A stretch of 64,000 bases of DNA from Mesorhizobium sp. M4B.F.Ca.ET.203.01.1.1 (lineage in GTDB: Bacteria > Pseudomonadota > Alphaproteobacteria > Rhizobiales > Rhizobiaceae). The translations under genes and the position numbers were made by a program. The stretch covers positions 558,001-622,000 of the forward strand of contig NZ_SRUO01000002.1 in NCBI RefSeq assembly GCF_004791025.1, read 5' to 3'. Position 1 is the stretch's first letter. Each line of letters opens with the position of its first letter. The notes under the pieces were generated by a model. The model saw only the letters and a list, made by a program, of their open reading frames with translations. It made no database searches and had not been told where the DNA came from. Of this stretch, positions 34,964 through 43,474 are shown one piece after another.

Positions 34964-36736
34964 ATGCGGCAAGGACGTGCGCGCTGGCTCGCGGGGCTGG
35001 CAATTGTGACGGGCATGGCGATCTCGGCTCTGCCGGCCTACGCCAAGCAAACCAGCGAGCCGGTCAAGATCACCTCCTTCTCCGGCGCCTATCTTGCCGC
35101 GCGCATTGCCGAAGGCGATAACGATCTCGACAGCGCCATCGCCTACTACAAGCAGGCGCTCGCCTTTGCGCCCGGCGACACGGCGCTGCAGCAGAGTCTG
35201 ATGCTGTCGCTGATCGCGCAGGGCCGCTTCGAGGAGTCGCTCGTTTATGCCGACAAGCTCAGGGAAGTACCCGATGTCGAGCGCTTCTCACGCCTGGCGC
35301 TGGCCGTCGATTCCTTCCACAAGAAGGATTTCTCCAAGGCCGAGTACTGGCTGAAACTGTCGCTCGAATCCGATCTCGACCGGCTGCTGTCCGGCGTCAT
35401 GAGCGGCTGGGCCAAGGAAGGCGCCGGCGAGCCCGCCGATGCCATGGCCGCCATCGACAAATTGCAGGGCCCCGACTGGTTCGGCCTGTTCAAGTCCTTC
35501 CACCGCGCGCTGATCGCCGATGCCGCCGGCATGTCCGAAAAGGCCGATCAGCTCTACGCGGCGACGCTGCAGGACACCGCCGCCGGCGGTGCCGCGCCGG
35601 AGACATGGATGCGCAACGCGCAGGCCTACGCCTCCTTCCTCGCCCGCAAGGGCGACAAGGCCAAGGCGCTTTCGGTGCTCGACCAGGCCGAGGCGTTCGC
35701 GCCCGGCAAGCTGGAAATCACCACACTGCGCGACAAGATCAACAAGGGCGACAAGATCGAGCCCTTCATCACCGGCCCGTCCGACGGCGCCTCCGAGATC
35801 CTGCTCGATCTCGCCACCGCGCTCAATCGCGGCGGCGGCGAGCCGTTCGTGCGCCTCTATCTGCAATATGCGCTGGCGCTGAAGCCCGACAGCGATGCCG
35901 CCCTGGTGCAGCTCGCCGCCGTCGCCGAGCAGCTGAAGGACGGCGAGGGGGCAATCGCGCTCTATCGGCGCATTCCCGATTCCTCGCCGCTGAAGGAGCT
36001 TTCCGACCTGCAGCTCGGCCTCAACCTCGCCGATCTCGACCGCCACGACGAGGCGATCGCCCATCTCAAGGCCTTCGTCGACAAGCATCCGGACGATATG
36101 CGCGCCTATCTGGCGCTGGGTGGCGTCTACTCCTCCAAGGAGGACTTCCGCTCGGCCGCCAATCTCTACGACAAGGCCGTCGAGGTGCTGAAGACGCCGA
36201 CCAATGCCAACTGGAACATCTTCTACCAGCGGGGCATCGCCTATGAGCGGCTGAAGGAATGGCCGAAGGCCGAACCGAACTTCCGCAAGGCGCTGGAGCT
36301 GTTCCCCGACCAGCCGCAGGTTCTGAACTATCTCGGCTATTCCTGGGTCGACATGAACTTGAACCTCAAGGAAGGCCTGGCGATGATCCAGAAGGCCGTC
36401 GACCTCAGGCCAAGCGACGGCTACATCGTCGATTCGCTGGGCTGGGCCTATTTCCGCATGGGCCGTTTCGAGGATGCGGTCCGCGAAATGGAGCGCGCGG
36501 TGTCGCTGAAGCCGGAAGACCCGGTGCTGAACGACCATCTCGGCGACGCCTACTGGCGCGTCGGCCGCAAGCTGGAAGCCACCTATCAGTGGAACCAGGC
36601 CCGCGACCTGAAGCCGGATCCCGACGTGCTTGCGACCTTGCAGCAGAAGCTGATCAAGGGTCTTCCGCCGATCGAATCCAACACGGCGCAGGAAACCCCG
36701 AAGGTCAAGCCGACCACGCCCGCGCCGAAGGGCTGA
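34964..36736 (+). CDS. Secreted tetratricopeptide repeat protein
   Basis: A protein of about 590 residues. It has a signal peptide (MRQGRARWLAGLAIVTGMAI, cleavage after LPAYA) and then many 34-residue helical repeats, for example YYKQALAFAPGDTALQQSLM, YDKAVEVLKTPTNANWNIFY, and near the C-terminus SLGWAYFRMGRFEDAVREME. TPR proteins of this size in alphaproteobacterial periplasms are scaffold-like; the partner is unknown. The ATG at 34964 has AAGGGA upstream and is followed by the signal peptide; a longer frame from 34865 is less likely. Followed by a perfect terminator. Confidence 0.85.
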   Translation: MRQGRARWLAGLAIVTGMAISALPAYAKQTSEPVKITSFSGAYLAARIAEGDNDLDSAIAYYKQALAFAPGDTALQQSLMLSLIAQGRFEESLVYADKLREVPDVERFSRLALAVDSFHKKDFSKAEYWLKLSLESDLDRLLSGVMSGWAKEGAGEPADAMAAIDKLQGPDWFGLFKSFHRALIADAAGMSEKADQLYAATLQDTAAGGAAPETWMRNAQAYASFLARKGDKAKALSVLDQAEAFAPGKLEITTLRDKINKGDKIEPFITGPSDGASEILLDLATALNRGGGEPFVRLYLQYALALKPDSDAALVQLAAVAEQLKDGEGAIALYRRIPDSSPLKELSDLQLGLNLADLDRHDEAIAHLKAFVDKHPDDMRAYLALGGVYSSKEDFRSAANLYDKAVEVLKTPTNANWNIFYQRGIAYERLKEWPKAEPNFRKALELFPDQPQVLNYLGYSWVDMNLNLKEGLAMIQKAVDLRPSDGYIVDSLGWAYFRMGRFEDAVREMERAVSLKPEDPVLNDHLGDAYWRVGRKLEATYQWNQARDLKPDPDVLATLQQKLIKGLPPIESNTAQETPKVKPTTPAPKG

Positions 36737-36757
36737 GCGGCACCGAAGCATGCTTTG

Positions 36758-36787
36758 AGCGGGGCTCTTCGGAGCCCCGCTTCTTTT
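36758..36787 (+). terminator. Rho-independent terminator after the TPR gene
   Basis: A perfect 10-bp stem AGCGGGGCTC/GAGCCCCGCT closes a TTCG tetraloop and is followed by TCTTTT. It lies 21 bases after the TPR stop. Confidence 0.93.
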
Positions 36788-36848
36788 GAGCTTAGCTTCT
36801 CGTCTCACGCAAGCTATCCCAATCGCCGGGCGCTTGGGCGACATTGGA

Positions 36849-37040
36849 AACGTCGGCGCCGCCCCTCATCCGCCTGCCGGCGCCTTCTCCCCGTATAGTG
36901 ACGGGGAGAAGGGGGTGGCCGCGACGTCGGCACTCATTCTGCAACGTTGGCGGTTGGCGAAACCCGGCCGCGGTGGCGTCTTTCTCCCCGTCACTATACG
37001 GGGAGAAATGCCCGGTAGGGCAATGAGGGGCGGCGCGGAC
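36849..37040. repeat. Composite inverted repeat, type B copy 1
   Basis: The arms 36852-36916 and 36981-37040 are reverse complements with a few mismatches. Each contains the hairpin TTCTCCCCGT-CACTAT-ACGGGGAGAA and a GGCAGG/GATGAGGGGCGGC block. The inner core 36944-36966 (GTTGGCGGTTGGCGAAAC) matches that of type A copy 1. It sits between the TPR terminator and glyQ and accounts for most of the 448-base gap. Confidence 0.85.
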
Positions 37041-37184
37041 GGACGAGATATGATCAAAGCGTCTCGCATGAGGCGCGGGGGAACAGCCTGCGATAGACGA
37101 ACCACCCAAAGTTCGCTTGCCTTGACGCTTGCCGGCCGTGCCTCTAGAGCGTGGTCCCCATCCAGCCGCTCCATCGAGGCCGCC

Positions 37185-38129
37185 GTGACCGTCGACATTC
37201 CCGCCCACATGCATCCCAGCCGCTCCTTCCAGGGGCTGATCCTGACCTTGCACAATTACTGGGCGAACTATGGCTGCGTCATCCTGCAGCCCTACGACAT
37301 GGAGGTCGGCGCCGGCACCTTCCATCCGGCGACCACCTTGCGCGCGCTGGGTCCGAAGCGCTGGAACGCCGCCTATGTGCAGCCGTCGCGCCGGCCGAAG
37401 GACGGGCGCTATGGCGAGAACCCCAACCGGCTGCAGCACTATTACCAGTACCAGGTGATCCTGAAGCCGAACCCGCCCAACCTGCAGGAGCTCTATCTCG
37501 GCTCGCTGGAAGCCATCGGCGTCGATCCGCTGCTGCACGACATCCGCTTCGTCGAGGACGACTGGGAGAGCCCGACGCTGGGCGCCTGGGGGCTCGGCTG
37601 GGAGTGCTGGTGCGATGGAATGGAAGTGTCGCAGTTCACCTATTTCCAGCAGGTCTGCGGCATCGAATGCGCGCCGGTGGCGGGCGAGCTCACCTACGGA
37701 CTGGAACGGCTCGCCATGTATGTGCAGGGCGTCGACAATGTCTACGACTTGAACTTAAACGGCCGCGACGGCGCCGACAAGGTCACCTATGGCGACGTCT
37801 TCCTGCAGGCCGAGCAGGAATATTCGCGCCATAATTTCGAATTCGCCAACACCGCGATGCTTCTAAAGCATTTCGAGGACGCCGAGGCCGAGTGCAAGGC
37901 GCTGCTCGCGGCCGGCGCGCCCGGATCGAATGACGCGCCGGCGCGGCACCGCATGGTCCTGCCTGCCTATGACCAGTGCATCAAGGCCAGTCACGTCTTC
38001 AACCTGCTCGACGCGCGCGGCGTGATTTCGGTCACCGAGCGGCAGAGCTACATCCTCAAGGTGCGCAACCTTGCCAAGGCCTGCGGCGAGGCCTTCCTGC
38101 AGACCGAGGCGGGTGGGCTGGCGGCCTAA
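37185..38129 (+). CDS. glyQ: Glycyl-tRNA synthetase alpha subunit
   Basis: A 314-residue catalytic subunit of the bacterial alpha2beta2 glycyl-tRNA synthetase. Hallmarks are [60 protein letters not shown] and [20 protein letters not shown]. The GTG start at 37185 with GAGG 6 bases upstream gives [20 protein letters not shown] 37209 is an alternative. Frames extending to 36786 run through a non-coding repeat and are rejected. glyS follows after an unusually long, structured gap. Confidence 0.95.
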   Translation: MTVDIPAHMHPSRSFQGLILTLHNYWANYGCVILQPYDMEVGAGTFHPATTLRALGPKRWNAAYVQPSRRPKDGRYGENPNRLQHYYQYQVILKPNPPNLQELYLGSLEAIGVDPLLHDIRFVEDDWESPTLGAWGLGWECWCDGMEVSQFTYFQQVCGIECAPVAGELTYGLERLAMYVQGVDNVYDLNLNGRDGADKVTYGDVFLQAEQEYSRHNFEFANTAMLLKHFEDAEAECKALLAAGAPGSNDAPARHRMVLPAYDQCIKASHVFNLLDARGVISVTERQSYILKVRNLAKACGEAFLQTEAGGLAA

Positions 38130-38179
38130 GGTGTCGATATTCAGGTGATGCCTGCCTGACCTGAATCTCAAGACACCTT
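38128..38179. terminator. Imperfect hairpin between glyQ and an antisense small gene
   Basis: AAGGTGTC (38128-38135) pairs with GACACCTT (38172-38179) and ATTCAGGT (38139-38146) with ACCTGAAT (38159-38166); the loop is 12 bases. No T-run follows. It overlaps the glyQ stop codon on one side and the TAA of the antisense small gene on the other, so it may act as a shared 3' end. Confidence 0.45.
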
Positions 38180-38357
38180 AGTTCAAGGTGCTTTCACCGA
38201 TTGTGAGCGAAGCGATCGGCAACGAACTCTGGCTGCTTGCGCCATCGATCGTCCGCAGCGCCTGCCGCACGCCCGGCATTGTGAACGTGCCATGCATCTG
38301 GGCGGCGAAGCAGGCGCTCAGTGCCAGGATCTGCAGGGTTCTCGATACCGTTTTCAT
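38178..38357 (-). CDS. Possible 59-residue secreted small protein
   Basis: On the minus strand an ATG at 38357 opens 59 codons to TAA at 38180-38178. The N-terminus looks like a signal peptide (MKTVSRTLQILALSACFAAQ). The rest (GTFTMPGVRQALRTIDGASS, then SSLPIASLTIGESTLN) is short and polar, unlike the usual out-of-frame translations in this GC-rich DNA. There is no clear ribosome site, so it is a candidate only. It lies antisense to the transcript that must link glyQ and glyS, if they are co-transcribed. Confidence 0.4.
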   Translation of the reverse strand: MKTVSRTLQILALSACFAAQMHGTFTMPGVRQALRTIDGASSQSSLPIASLTIGESTLN

Positions 38358-38577
38358 GGTCGTTCAGCCAATAGGTCTCTGCCTGAGCGTTGGTCGCTTC
38401 AGCGCCGCGTTCGGTTCATTGGATTTCTGTTCTTAGGACGGGCGCGCCCGCCTGGTCCCGACAAAGACCTGATAATTTCCTGAAATCGGCCGCCCTGGCG
38501 GTCGGCGGGCAGGGGTGACAGCGGCGAGCCGAGTTGCTATGCCCGCCCGGACCGTTCGCCCGCATGAGTTGATCCCT

Positions 38578-40731
38578 ATGCCCGACCTGCTTCTCGAACT
38601 TCGCTCCGAGGAAATCCCCGCGCGCATGCAGCGCAAGGCCGCGGGCGATCTCAGGAAGATGCTGACCGACGGCCTGGTCGAGGCCGGTCTGACCTATGAG
38701 GCGGCGCGCGAGTACTGGACGCCGCGGCGCCTGGCGCTCGACATTCGCGGCCTGACGGCGCGCTCCAAGGACATTCGCGAGGAAATCAAGGGCCCCGCCA
38801 CCTCGGCGCCGGAACAGGCGGTGCAAGGCTTCCTGCGCAAGGCGGGCCTCGCCTCGATCGCCGAGGCGCATGTCCATTCCGACCCGAAGAAGGGCGACTT
38901 CTATGTCGCCCATATCTCCAAGCCGGGCAGGGCGGCGGAGGACATCATCGCCGAACTGGTGCCGGGCATCATCCGCAGCTTCCCCTGGCCGAAATCGATG
39001 CGCTGGGGGCCGGCCTCGGCCAGGCCGGGCTCGCTTCGCTGGGTGCGGCCGCTGCAATCGATCGTCTGCACCTTCGGCCCCGAGACCGAGGAGCCCGTGG
39101 TGGTCGATTTCGATATCGACGGCATCCGCTCCGGCAACGTCACCTATGGCCATCGCTTCCACGCCCCGGGCGAATTCACCGTGCGTCGCTTCGACGACTA
39201 CGTGTCGAAGCTGGAGGCCGCCAAGGTCGTGCTCGATGCCGAGCGGCGCAAGGAGATCATCCTGGCCGACGCCCGCAACCTCGCCTTCGCCAACGGTCTC
39301 GACCTGGTCGAGGACGAAGGGCTGCTGGAGGAAGTTTCCGGCCTCGTCGAATGGCCTGTCGTGCTGATGGGCGAATTCGAGCAGGATTTCCTCGCCATTC
39401 CGCCCGAGGTCATCCGGCTGACCATCCGCGCCAACCAGAAGTGTTTCGTGACCCGGCCGCAAGGGGCGGGCGAGGACCTCTCCAACCGCTTCATCCTCGT
39501 CGCCAACATCGAGGCCAAGGATGGCGGCAAGGAGATCGCGCATGGTAACGGCAAGGTGGTGCGCGCCCGCCTCTCCGACGCGCTCTATTTCTGGAAGACC
39601 GACCAGGGCGATCTGCCAGATTTCGGCGAGCTCAAGGCGTCGGCGGAAAAGTTCGGGCTCGATCTGAAGAAGCCGCTCGACCAGCGCATGGCACGTCTCG
39701 ACCATCTCAACGTGACCTTCCACGCCAAGCTCGGCACGCAGGGAGCTCGTGTCGAGCGGATCAAGCGGCTGGCCGAGGAACTGGCGCCGGTCGTCGGCGC
39801 CGATCCGGCGCTGGCGCGCCGCGCAGCCCTGCTCGCCAAGGCCGATTTGCAGACCGAAGTGGTCGGCGAGTTCCCTGAATTGCAGGGCGCCATGGGCCGC
39901 AAATATGCGCTGCTGGAGGGCGAGCATCCGTCCGTCGCAGCGGCTGCCGAGGAACACTACAAGCCGCAGGGCCCGTCCGACCGCGTGCCGACCGATCCGG
40001 TCTCGGTGGCGGTGGCGCTCGCCGACAAGCTCGACACGCTGACCGGCTTCTGGGCCATCGATGAGAAACCAACCGGCAGCAAGGATCCATTTGCGCTGCG
40101 GCGTGCTGCGCTCGGCGTGGTCAGGATCCTGATCGAGAACCGCGTTCGGTTGGCACTGACATCGATCTTCGCCAAGGCCTTTGCAAACTTTGCAGGCGGT
40201 GCGAACCAGCAGTCCGACCTCCTCGCCTTCTTCCACGACCGGCTGAAAGTCTATCTCCGCGATCAGGGCGCCAGGCATGATCTGATCGATGCCGTCATCA
40301 CGCCGCAGTCGGACGACCTCTTGCAGATCGTGCGTCGCGTCGAGGCGCTCGGCTCCTTACTCGACGGCGACGACGGCAGGAATTTGCTCGCCGGCACCAA
40401 GCGCGCGGCCAACATCCTTGCCGCCGAGGAGAAGAAGAAAACGCTGGTCGCCGAGACTGTTGAGCCGGCGCTGTTTCGCGAGGATGCCGAGAAATCGCTG
40501 TTTGCCGCGGTGAATCAGGCCGAGAAGGAAGCCGGCCAAGCGATTCAAAACGAAGATTTTTCCGCCGCCATGCTGGCGCTTAGCGTTTTGCGTGAACCGG
40601 TTGATTCATTTTTTGAACGGGTTCTCGTCAATGATGAGGACCAGGCCGTGCGCGCCAATCGGCTGGCGCTGCTTGCCCGCATCCGCGCCGCCACCGACCA
40701 GGTCGCGGATTTCTCCAAGATCGCCGGCTGA
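38578..40731 (+). CDS. glyS: Glycyl-tRNA synthetase beta subunit
   Basis: A 717-residue beta subunit that binds tRNA-Gly. The N-terminus [20 protein letters not shown] is canonical, with later blocks [15 protein letters not shown]-like [13 protein letters not shown] and the anticodon-binding C-terminus. The ATG at 38578 is the family-typical start; a GTG at 38515 would add 21 residues. It is separated from glyQ by 448 bases. Confidence 0.95.
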   Translation: MPDLLLELRSEEIPARMQRKAAGDLRKMLTDGLVEAGLTYEAAREYWTPRRLALDIRGLTARSKDIREEIKGPATSAPEQAVQGFLRKAGLASIAEAHVHSDPKKGDFYVAHISKPGRAAEDIIAELVPGIIRSFPWPKSMRWGPASARPGSLRWVRPLQSIVCTFGPETEEPVVVDFDIDGIRSGNVTYGHRFHAPGEFTVRRFDDYVSKLEAAKVVLDAERRKEIILADARNLAFANGLDLVEDEGLLEEVSGLVEWPVVLMGEFEQDFLAIPPEVIRLTIRANQKCFVTRPQGAGEDLSNRFILVANIEAKDGGKEIAHGNGKVVRARLSDALYFWKTDQGDLPDFGELKASAEKFGLDLKKPLDQRMARLDHLNVTFHAKLGTQGARVERIKRLAEELAPVVGADPALARRAALLAKADLQTEVVGEFPELQGAMGRKYALLEGEHPSVAAAAEEHYKPQGPSDRVPTDPVSVAVALADKLDTLTGFWAIDEKPTGSKDPFALRRAALGVVRILIENRVRLALTSIFAKAFANFAGGANQQSDLLAFFHDRLKVYLRDQGARHDLIDAVITPQSDDLLQIVRRVEALGSLLDGDDGRNLLAGTKRAANILAAEEKKKTLVAETVEPALFREDAEKSLFAAVNQAEKEAGQAIQNEDFSAAMLALSVLREPVDSFFERVLVNDEDQAVRANRLALLARIRAATDQVADFSKIAG

Positions 40732-40881
40732 CGGCTGAGAAAAGGCGGTCCTGAAGTTGCCTGCGCCTATCAGGGCGCGGGCAGCGCGCCCCTGCCTTCA
40801 GGCGTCAAAATTAGTACGCTGGCGCCGGCTTACAGTCATATGACGATGACCTCCGCATGGGAGAACCAATGCGTGTCGCCC

Positions 40882-40927
40882 AGAAGTGTGCAGCGGTTCT
40901 GGGACAACGACATGCATCAAACAAAAG
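40882..40927. repeat. Palindrome-derived intergenic repeat, type D copy 2
   Basis: The segment contains AAGTGTGCAGCGGTT (40884-40898), identical to 2357-2371, flanked by CCCAG and CTGGG (an inverted pair around the core), then ACAACGACATGCATCAAA. It lies just upstream of the acidic protein gene and may hold its promoter or leader. Confidence 0.6.
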
Positions 40928-40955
40928 ACGTTCCCCCCAACGATGGAGGCTTGCC

Positions 40956-41240
40956 ATGCATTCCGATCACGACATCGAAGTGACTGAAGAAACCACGGCC
41001 GCCGAGGCGAGCGACTCCGCCTCCGACACCATCCTCGACCATGCCGCCGCCGCCGCGATCGAAGCCGCCGATCTGTCTGACGACGAGGATGGCGACGACG
41101 AAGACGCCGAAGATACCGACGAGGAAGCCACCCTCTCGGGTGACGATGAGGACGAGGACGGCGAAGAAGAAGACGGCGTGAAGGCCGAAGGCGAGGACGA
41201 CGAAGACGAGTCCGACGAGGACAAGGAAGAAGCCGCCTGA
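40956..41240 (+). CDS. Very acidic low-complexity small protein
   Basis: A 94-residue protein starting MHSDHDIEVTEETTAAEASD. GGAGG lies 8 bases before the ATG at 40956; a longer frame from 40857 runs through a repeat. From about residue 45 the sequence is almost entirely Asp and Glu with a few Gly/Ala (for example DLSDDEDGDDEDAEDTDEEA). Such tails are intrinsically disordered and bind basic proteins or metal ions. No family is recognised. A perfect terminator follows. Confidence 0.65.
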   Translation: MHSDHDIEVTEETTAAEASDSASDTILDHAAAAAIEAADLSDDEDGDDEDAEDTDEEATLSGDDEDEDGEEEDGVKAEGEDDEDESDEDKEEAA

Positions 41241-41272
41241 GCATCCGCGACCGGCTGGCCCAACAGGTTAAG

Positions 41273-41303
41273 AAAAGGGCGGCGCCCGCGCGCCGCCCTT
41301 TTT
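41273..41303. terminator. Bidirectional rho-independent terminator
   Basis: AAAAGGGCGGCGC (41273-41285) is a perfect complement of GCGCCGCCCTTTT (41290-41302) around a CCGC loop, with a further T. The A-run on the left provides the U-tract for the opposite strand. It separates the convergent genes ending at 41240 and 41308. Confidence 0.92.
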
Positions 41304-41307
41304 GCCG

Positions 41308-41697
41308 TCAGTCCTCGAGGATGCTGACGTAAACGCTGTTCGAATAGACATCGACCTGGATCAGCGGCTCGCCATTGATGATGGCGCGCCGCGTCGCGCC
41401 GCTCATAGCGCCGCCACGCTTCAGCATCCGCTCAAGATCGGCGCGGTCCTCGTTGCTGCGGAACCAGGCGTCGCCCTCGTCGTCGCGGTCGCGCCGATGG
41501 AACTTGTGCCAGTTGGCGCGGTCCTGCCTCACCATCTGCGCGGCGCTGTCCAGCGGATAGCCGTCGCTGGCTTGGTGATCCCGCTCGGAAATGCGCGCGA
41601 CATAGGAGCCGAGCATGTAGTCGGCCCGCGCCGTGCTCGTGCCCAGCACTGTCGCCAGCAGCAATGCGGCGACGGCAAATCGTCTCGTCTCGTTCAT
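41308..41697 (-). CDS. Secreted hypothetical protein
   Basis: A 129-residue protein with a signal peptide (MNETRRFAVAALLLATVLGT, cleavage after STARA). The mature part is hydrophilic: YMLGSYVARISERDHQASDG, HKFHRRDRDDEGDAWFRSNE, and a C-terminal INGEPLIQVDVYSNSVYVSI that looks like beta strands. It has no recognised domain. It is convergent with the acidic protein gene and shares its terminator. Confidence 0.65.
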   Translation of the reverse strand: MNETRRFAVAALLLATVLGTSTARADYMLGSYVARISERDHQASDGYPLDSAAQMVRQDRANWHKFHRRDRDDEGDAWFRSNEDRADLERMLKRGGAMSGATRRAIINGEPLIQVDVYSNSVYVSILED

Positions 41698-41832
41698 GAT
41701 GAACCCCCTTTGAAACCCAAATCCTCGTCTAGCGAAGCCGCCCGAGCGGTTCGGGCAGCGGCGATGGAATCAGGGACGAATAATGCCATCCGCACATGTG
41801 TGCCGGATGACGGATCCGACTCCGCCGAAAGC

Positions 41833-42324
41833 TTACATGGCTTTTCCGATAGGGGATATCGGTGCCGGCTGCGCCGCTGCCGGTTGCGGCTGCTGCGCCT
41901 CCGGCTGCGATTTCGGCTCGCCGTTTGACGCGGTCGCCTCGCCGGCCGGCTTGCCGTCTTCGGCGGGCTTCGTCTCGGTCGCCGGCGCAGTGGCGGCGGT
42001 GGCCTTGGCCGGCGCGGCGGCGGGCGTTGCAAAGGCGCCGCCGACGACGCCGCCGCGGATGATCATCGGGCTCTGCATGGAGCCATGATGCGTGGGCTTC
42101 TCGGGGATCGCCGCCACTTTCTCGTCGGTGACGTCGGGTGCCGGCTCGCCAAGCGCCACCACCGACGGCGTCGAGCCGATCTTCATCGGGTCCGCCGCGC
42201 CGAGCCTGATGATGGACGGCGTCGCGGTCGACGCGCCGAGCACGACAATGGACGAGGCCTGCGCGCTGCCGGTGATCGCCGACAGGCCGACGCCAAGCGC
42301 TGCAAGGATACGCATCGACACCAT
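41833..42324 (-). CDS. Secreted Ala/Pro-rich hypothetical protein
   Basis: A protein of about 163 residues. The ATG at 42324 is preceded by AGGGGA and followed by a signal peptide (MVSMRILAALGVGLSAITGS, cleavage after AQA). The mature N-terminus ASSIVVLGASTATPSIIRLG is ordered-looking; the C-terminal half is rich in Ala, Pro, Glu and Gln and probably disordered. No domain is recognised. It lies on the same strand as the preceding secreted hypothetical gene. Confidence 0.6.
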   Translation of the reverse strand: MVSMRILAALGVGLSAITGSAQASSIVVLGASTATPSIIRLGAADPMKIGSTPSVVALGEPAPDVTDEKVAAIPEKPTHHGSMQSPMIIRGGVVGGAFATPAAAPAKATAATAPATETKPAEDGKPAGEATASNGEPKSQPEAQQPQPAAAQPAPISPIGKAM

Positions 42325-42488
42325 GATAATTCCCCTGGCCCAACAGACGGGCACCATATTCCCGCGGGATTGATGCCTGCTTGCGCGGAAACATAGCATT
42401 TTAGGGATTGATAATTCGCCAACGCCCGCACTTGCCCCCCAGGCGTCGCCGTATTACGCAGCCCCGCATCTTATAGAGGTGACGACAA

Positions 42489-43454
42489 GTGGCTGAGATA
42501 CTTGCCGCCGGCAAGGCGATGGAGCGGGCGCTGGCGCTGCTCGAAGGCGGCGACGTCGTCGCCATTCCGACCGAGACCGTCTATGGGCTGGCCGGCGACG
42601 CCACCAATGGCATCGGTGTTGCCCGGATCTTCGAGGCCAAGGGCCGGCCGCGCTTCAACCCGCTCATCGCCCATGTCGCTGATCTCGCCATGGCCGAGCG
42701 CATTGCGCATTTCGATCCGCTGTCGAGGAAGCTGGCCGGGGCCTTCTGGCCGGGGCCGTTGACACTGGTGCTGCCGCAGCGCCCCGGCAACGACATTCAC
42801 CCGCTGGTCACGGCCGGGCTCGACACCATTGCGCTGCGCATGCCGAAGGGCTTCGGCGGCGAGTTGATCGCCAGGCTCGGTCATCCGCTGGCCGCGCCAA
42901 GCGCCAATTCGTCCGGCAGGATCAGCGCCACCACCGCCGAGGCCGTGGCGGCCGATCTCGGCGATAGGATCAGGCTGGTGGTCGATGGCGGCGCGACGCC
43001 GGTCGGCCTGGAATCGACCATCGTCAAGGTCGAGGGGGGGAGCGTGCGGCTGCTGCGGCCCGGCGGTATCGCCGCGGCCGAGATCGAGGCCGTCGCCGGC
43101 AAGCCGCTGCTGCGCGGCGCGGCCGCCGGCATCGAGGCGCCCGGCATGCTCGCCTCGCATTACGCGCCAGGTGCCGCGATGCGCCTCAATGCCCGACAGA
43201 TCGCCAGCGGCGAGGCGCTGCTCGCCTTCGGCGGCAGTCGCGCCGAAGGCTGGCAGGATGCCGCCGCGCTGCGCAACCTCTCCGAGACCGGCGACCTGCG
43301 CGAGGCGGCGGCGAACCTCTTCGCATACATGCAGGACCTCGACCGCAGCGGCGCTACGACCATCGCCGTCGAGCCGATCCCCTTCGACGGACTGGGCGAG
43401 GCGATCAACGACCGGCTGTCGCGCGCCGCAGCGCCGCGTGACAAGACCGGCTGA
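42489..43454 (+). CDS. L-threonylcarbamoyladenylate synthase, Sua5/YrdC type
   Basis: A 321-residue enzyme that makes the threonylcarbamoyl-AMP used for the t6A37 modification of tRNA. The YrdC domain (about residues 10-200) has VVAIPTETVYGLAGDATNGI, AKGRPRFNPLIAHVADLAMA, GPLTLVLPQR and APSANSSGRISATTAEAVAA. The longer C-terminal Sua5 domain (about 215-321) includes MLASHYAPGAAMRLN. This two-domain length marks the Sua5 form rather than short TsaC. GTG start at 42489. The next gene starts 20 bases downstream on the same strand. Confidence 0.93.
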   Translation: MAEILAAGKAMERALALLEGGDVVAIPTETVYGLAGDATNGIGVARIFEAKGRPRFNPLIAHVADLAMAERIAHFDPLSRKLAGAFWPGPLTLVLPQRPGNDIHPLVTAGLDTIALRMPKGFGGELIARLGHPLAAPSANSSGRISATTAEAVAADLGDRIRLVVDGGATPVGLESTIVKVEGGSVRLLRPGGIAAAEIEAVAGKPLLRGAAAGIEAPGMLASHYAPGAAMRLNARQIASGEALLAFGGSRAEGWQDAAALRNLSETGDLREAAANLFAYMQDLDRSGATTIAVEPIPFDGLGEAINDRLSRAAAPRDKTG

Positions 43455-43474
43455 GCGCCATAGGTTCTGGCCCC

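Noticed and set aside
36786..37184. N-terminal extension of glyQ
   Set aside because: It translates a palindromic repeat, and glyQ proteins start at the GTG 37185 or ATG 37209 position.
38188..38436. Plus-strand 82-codon open frame between glyQ and glyS
   Set aside because: No ribosome site and erratic composition; the minus-strand frame with a signal peptide is the better candidate.
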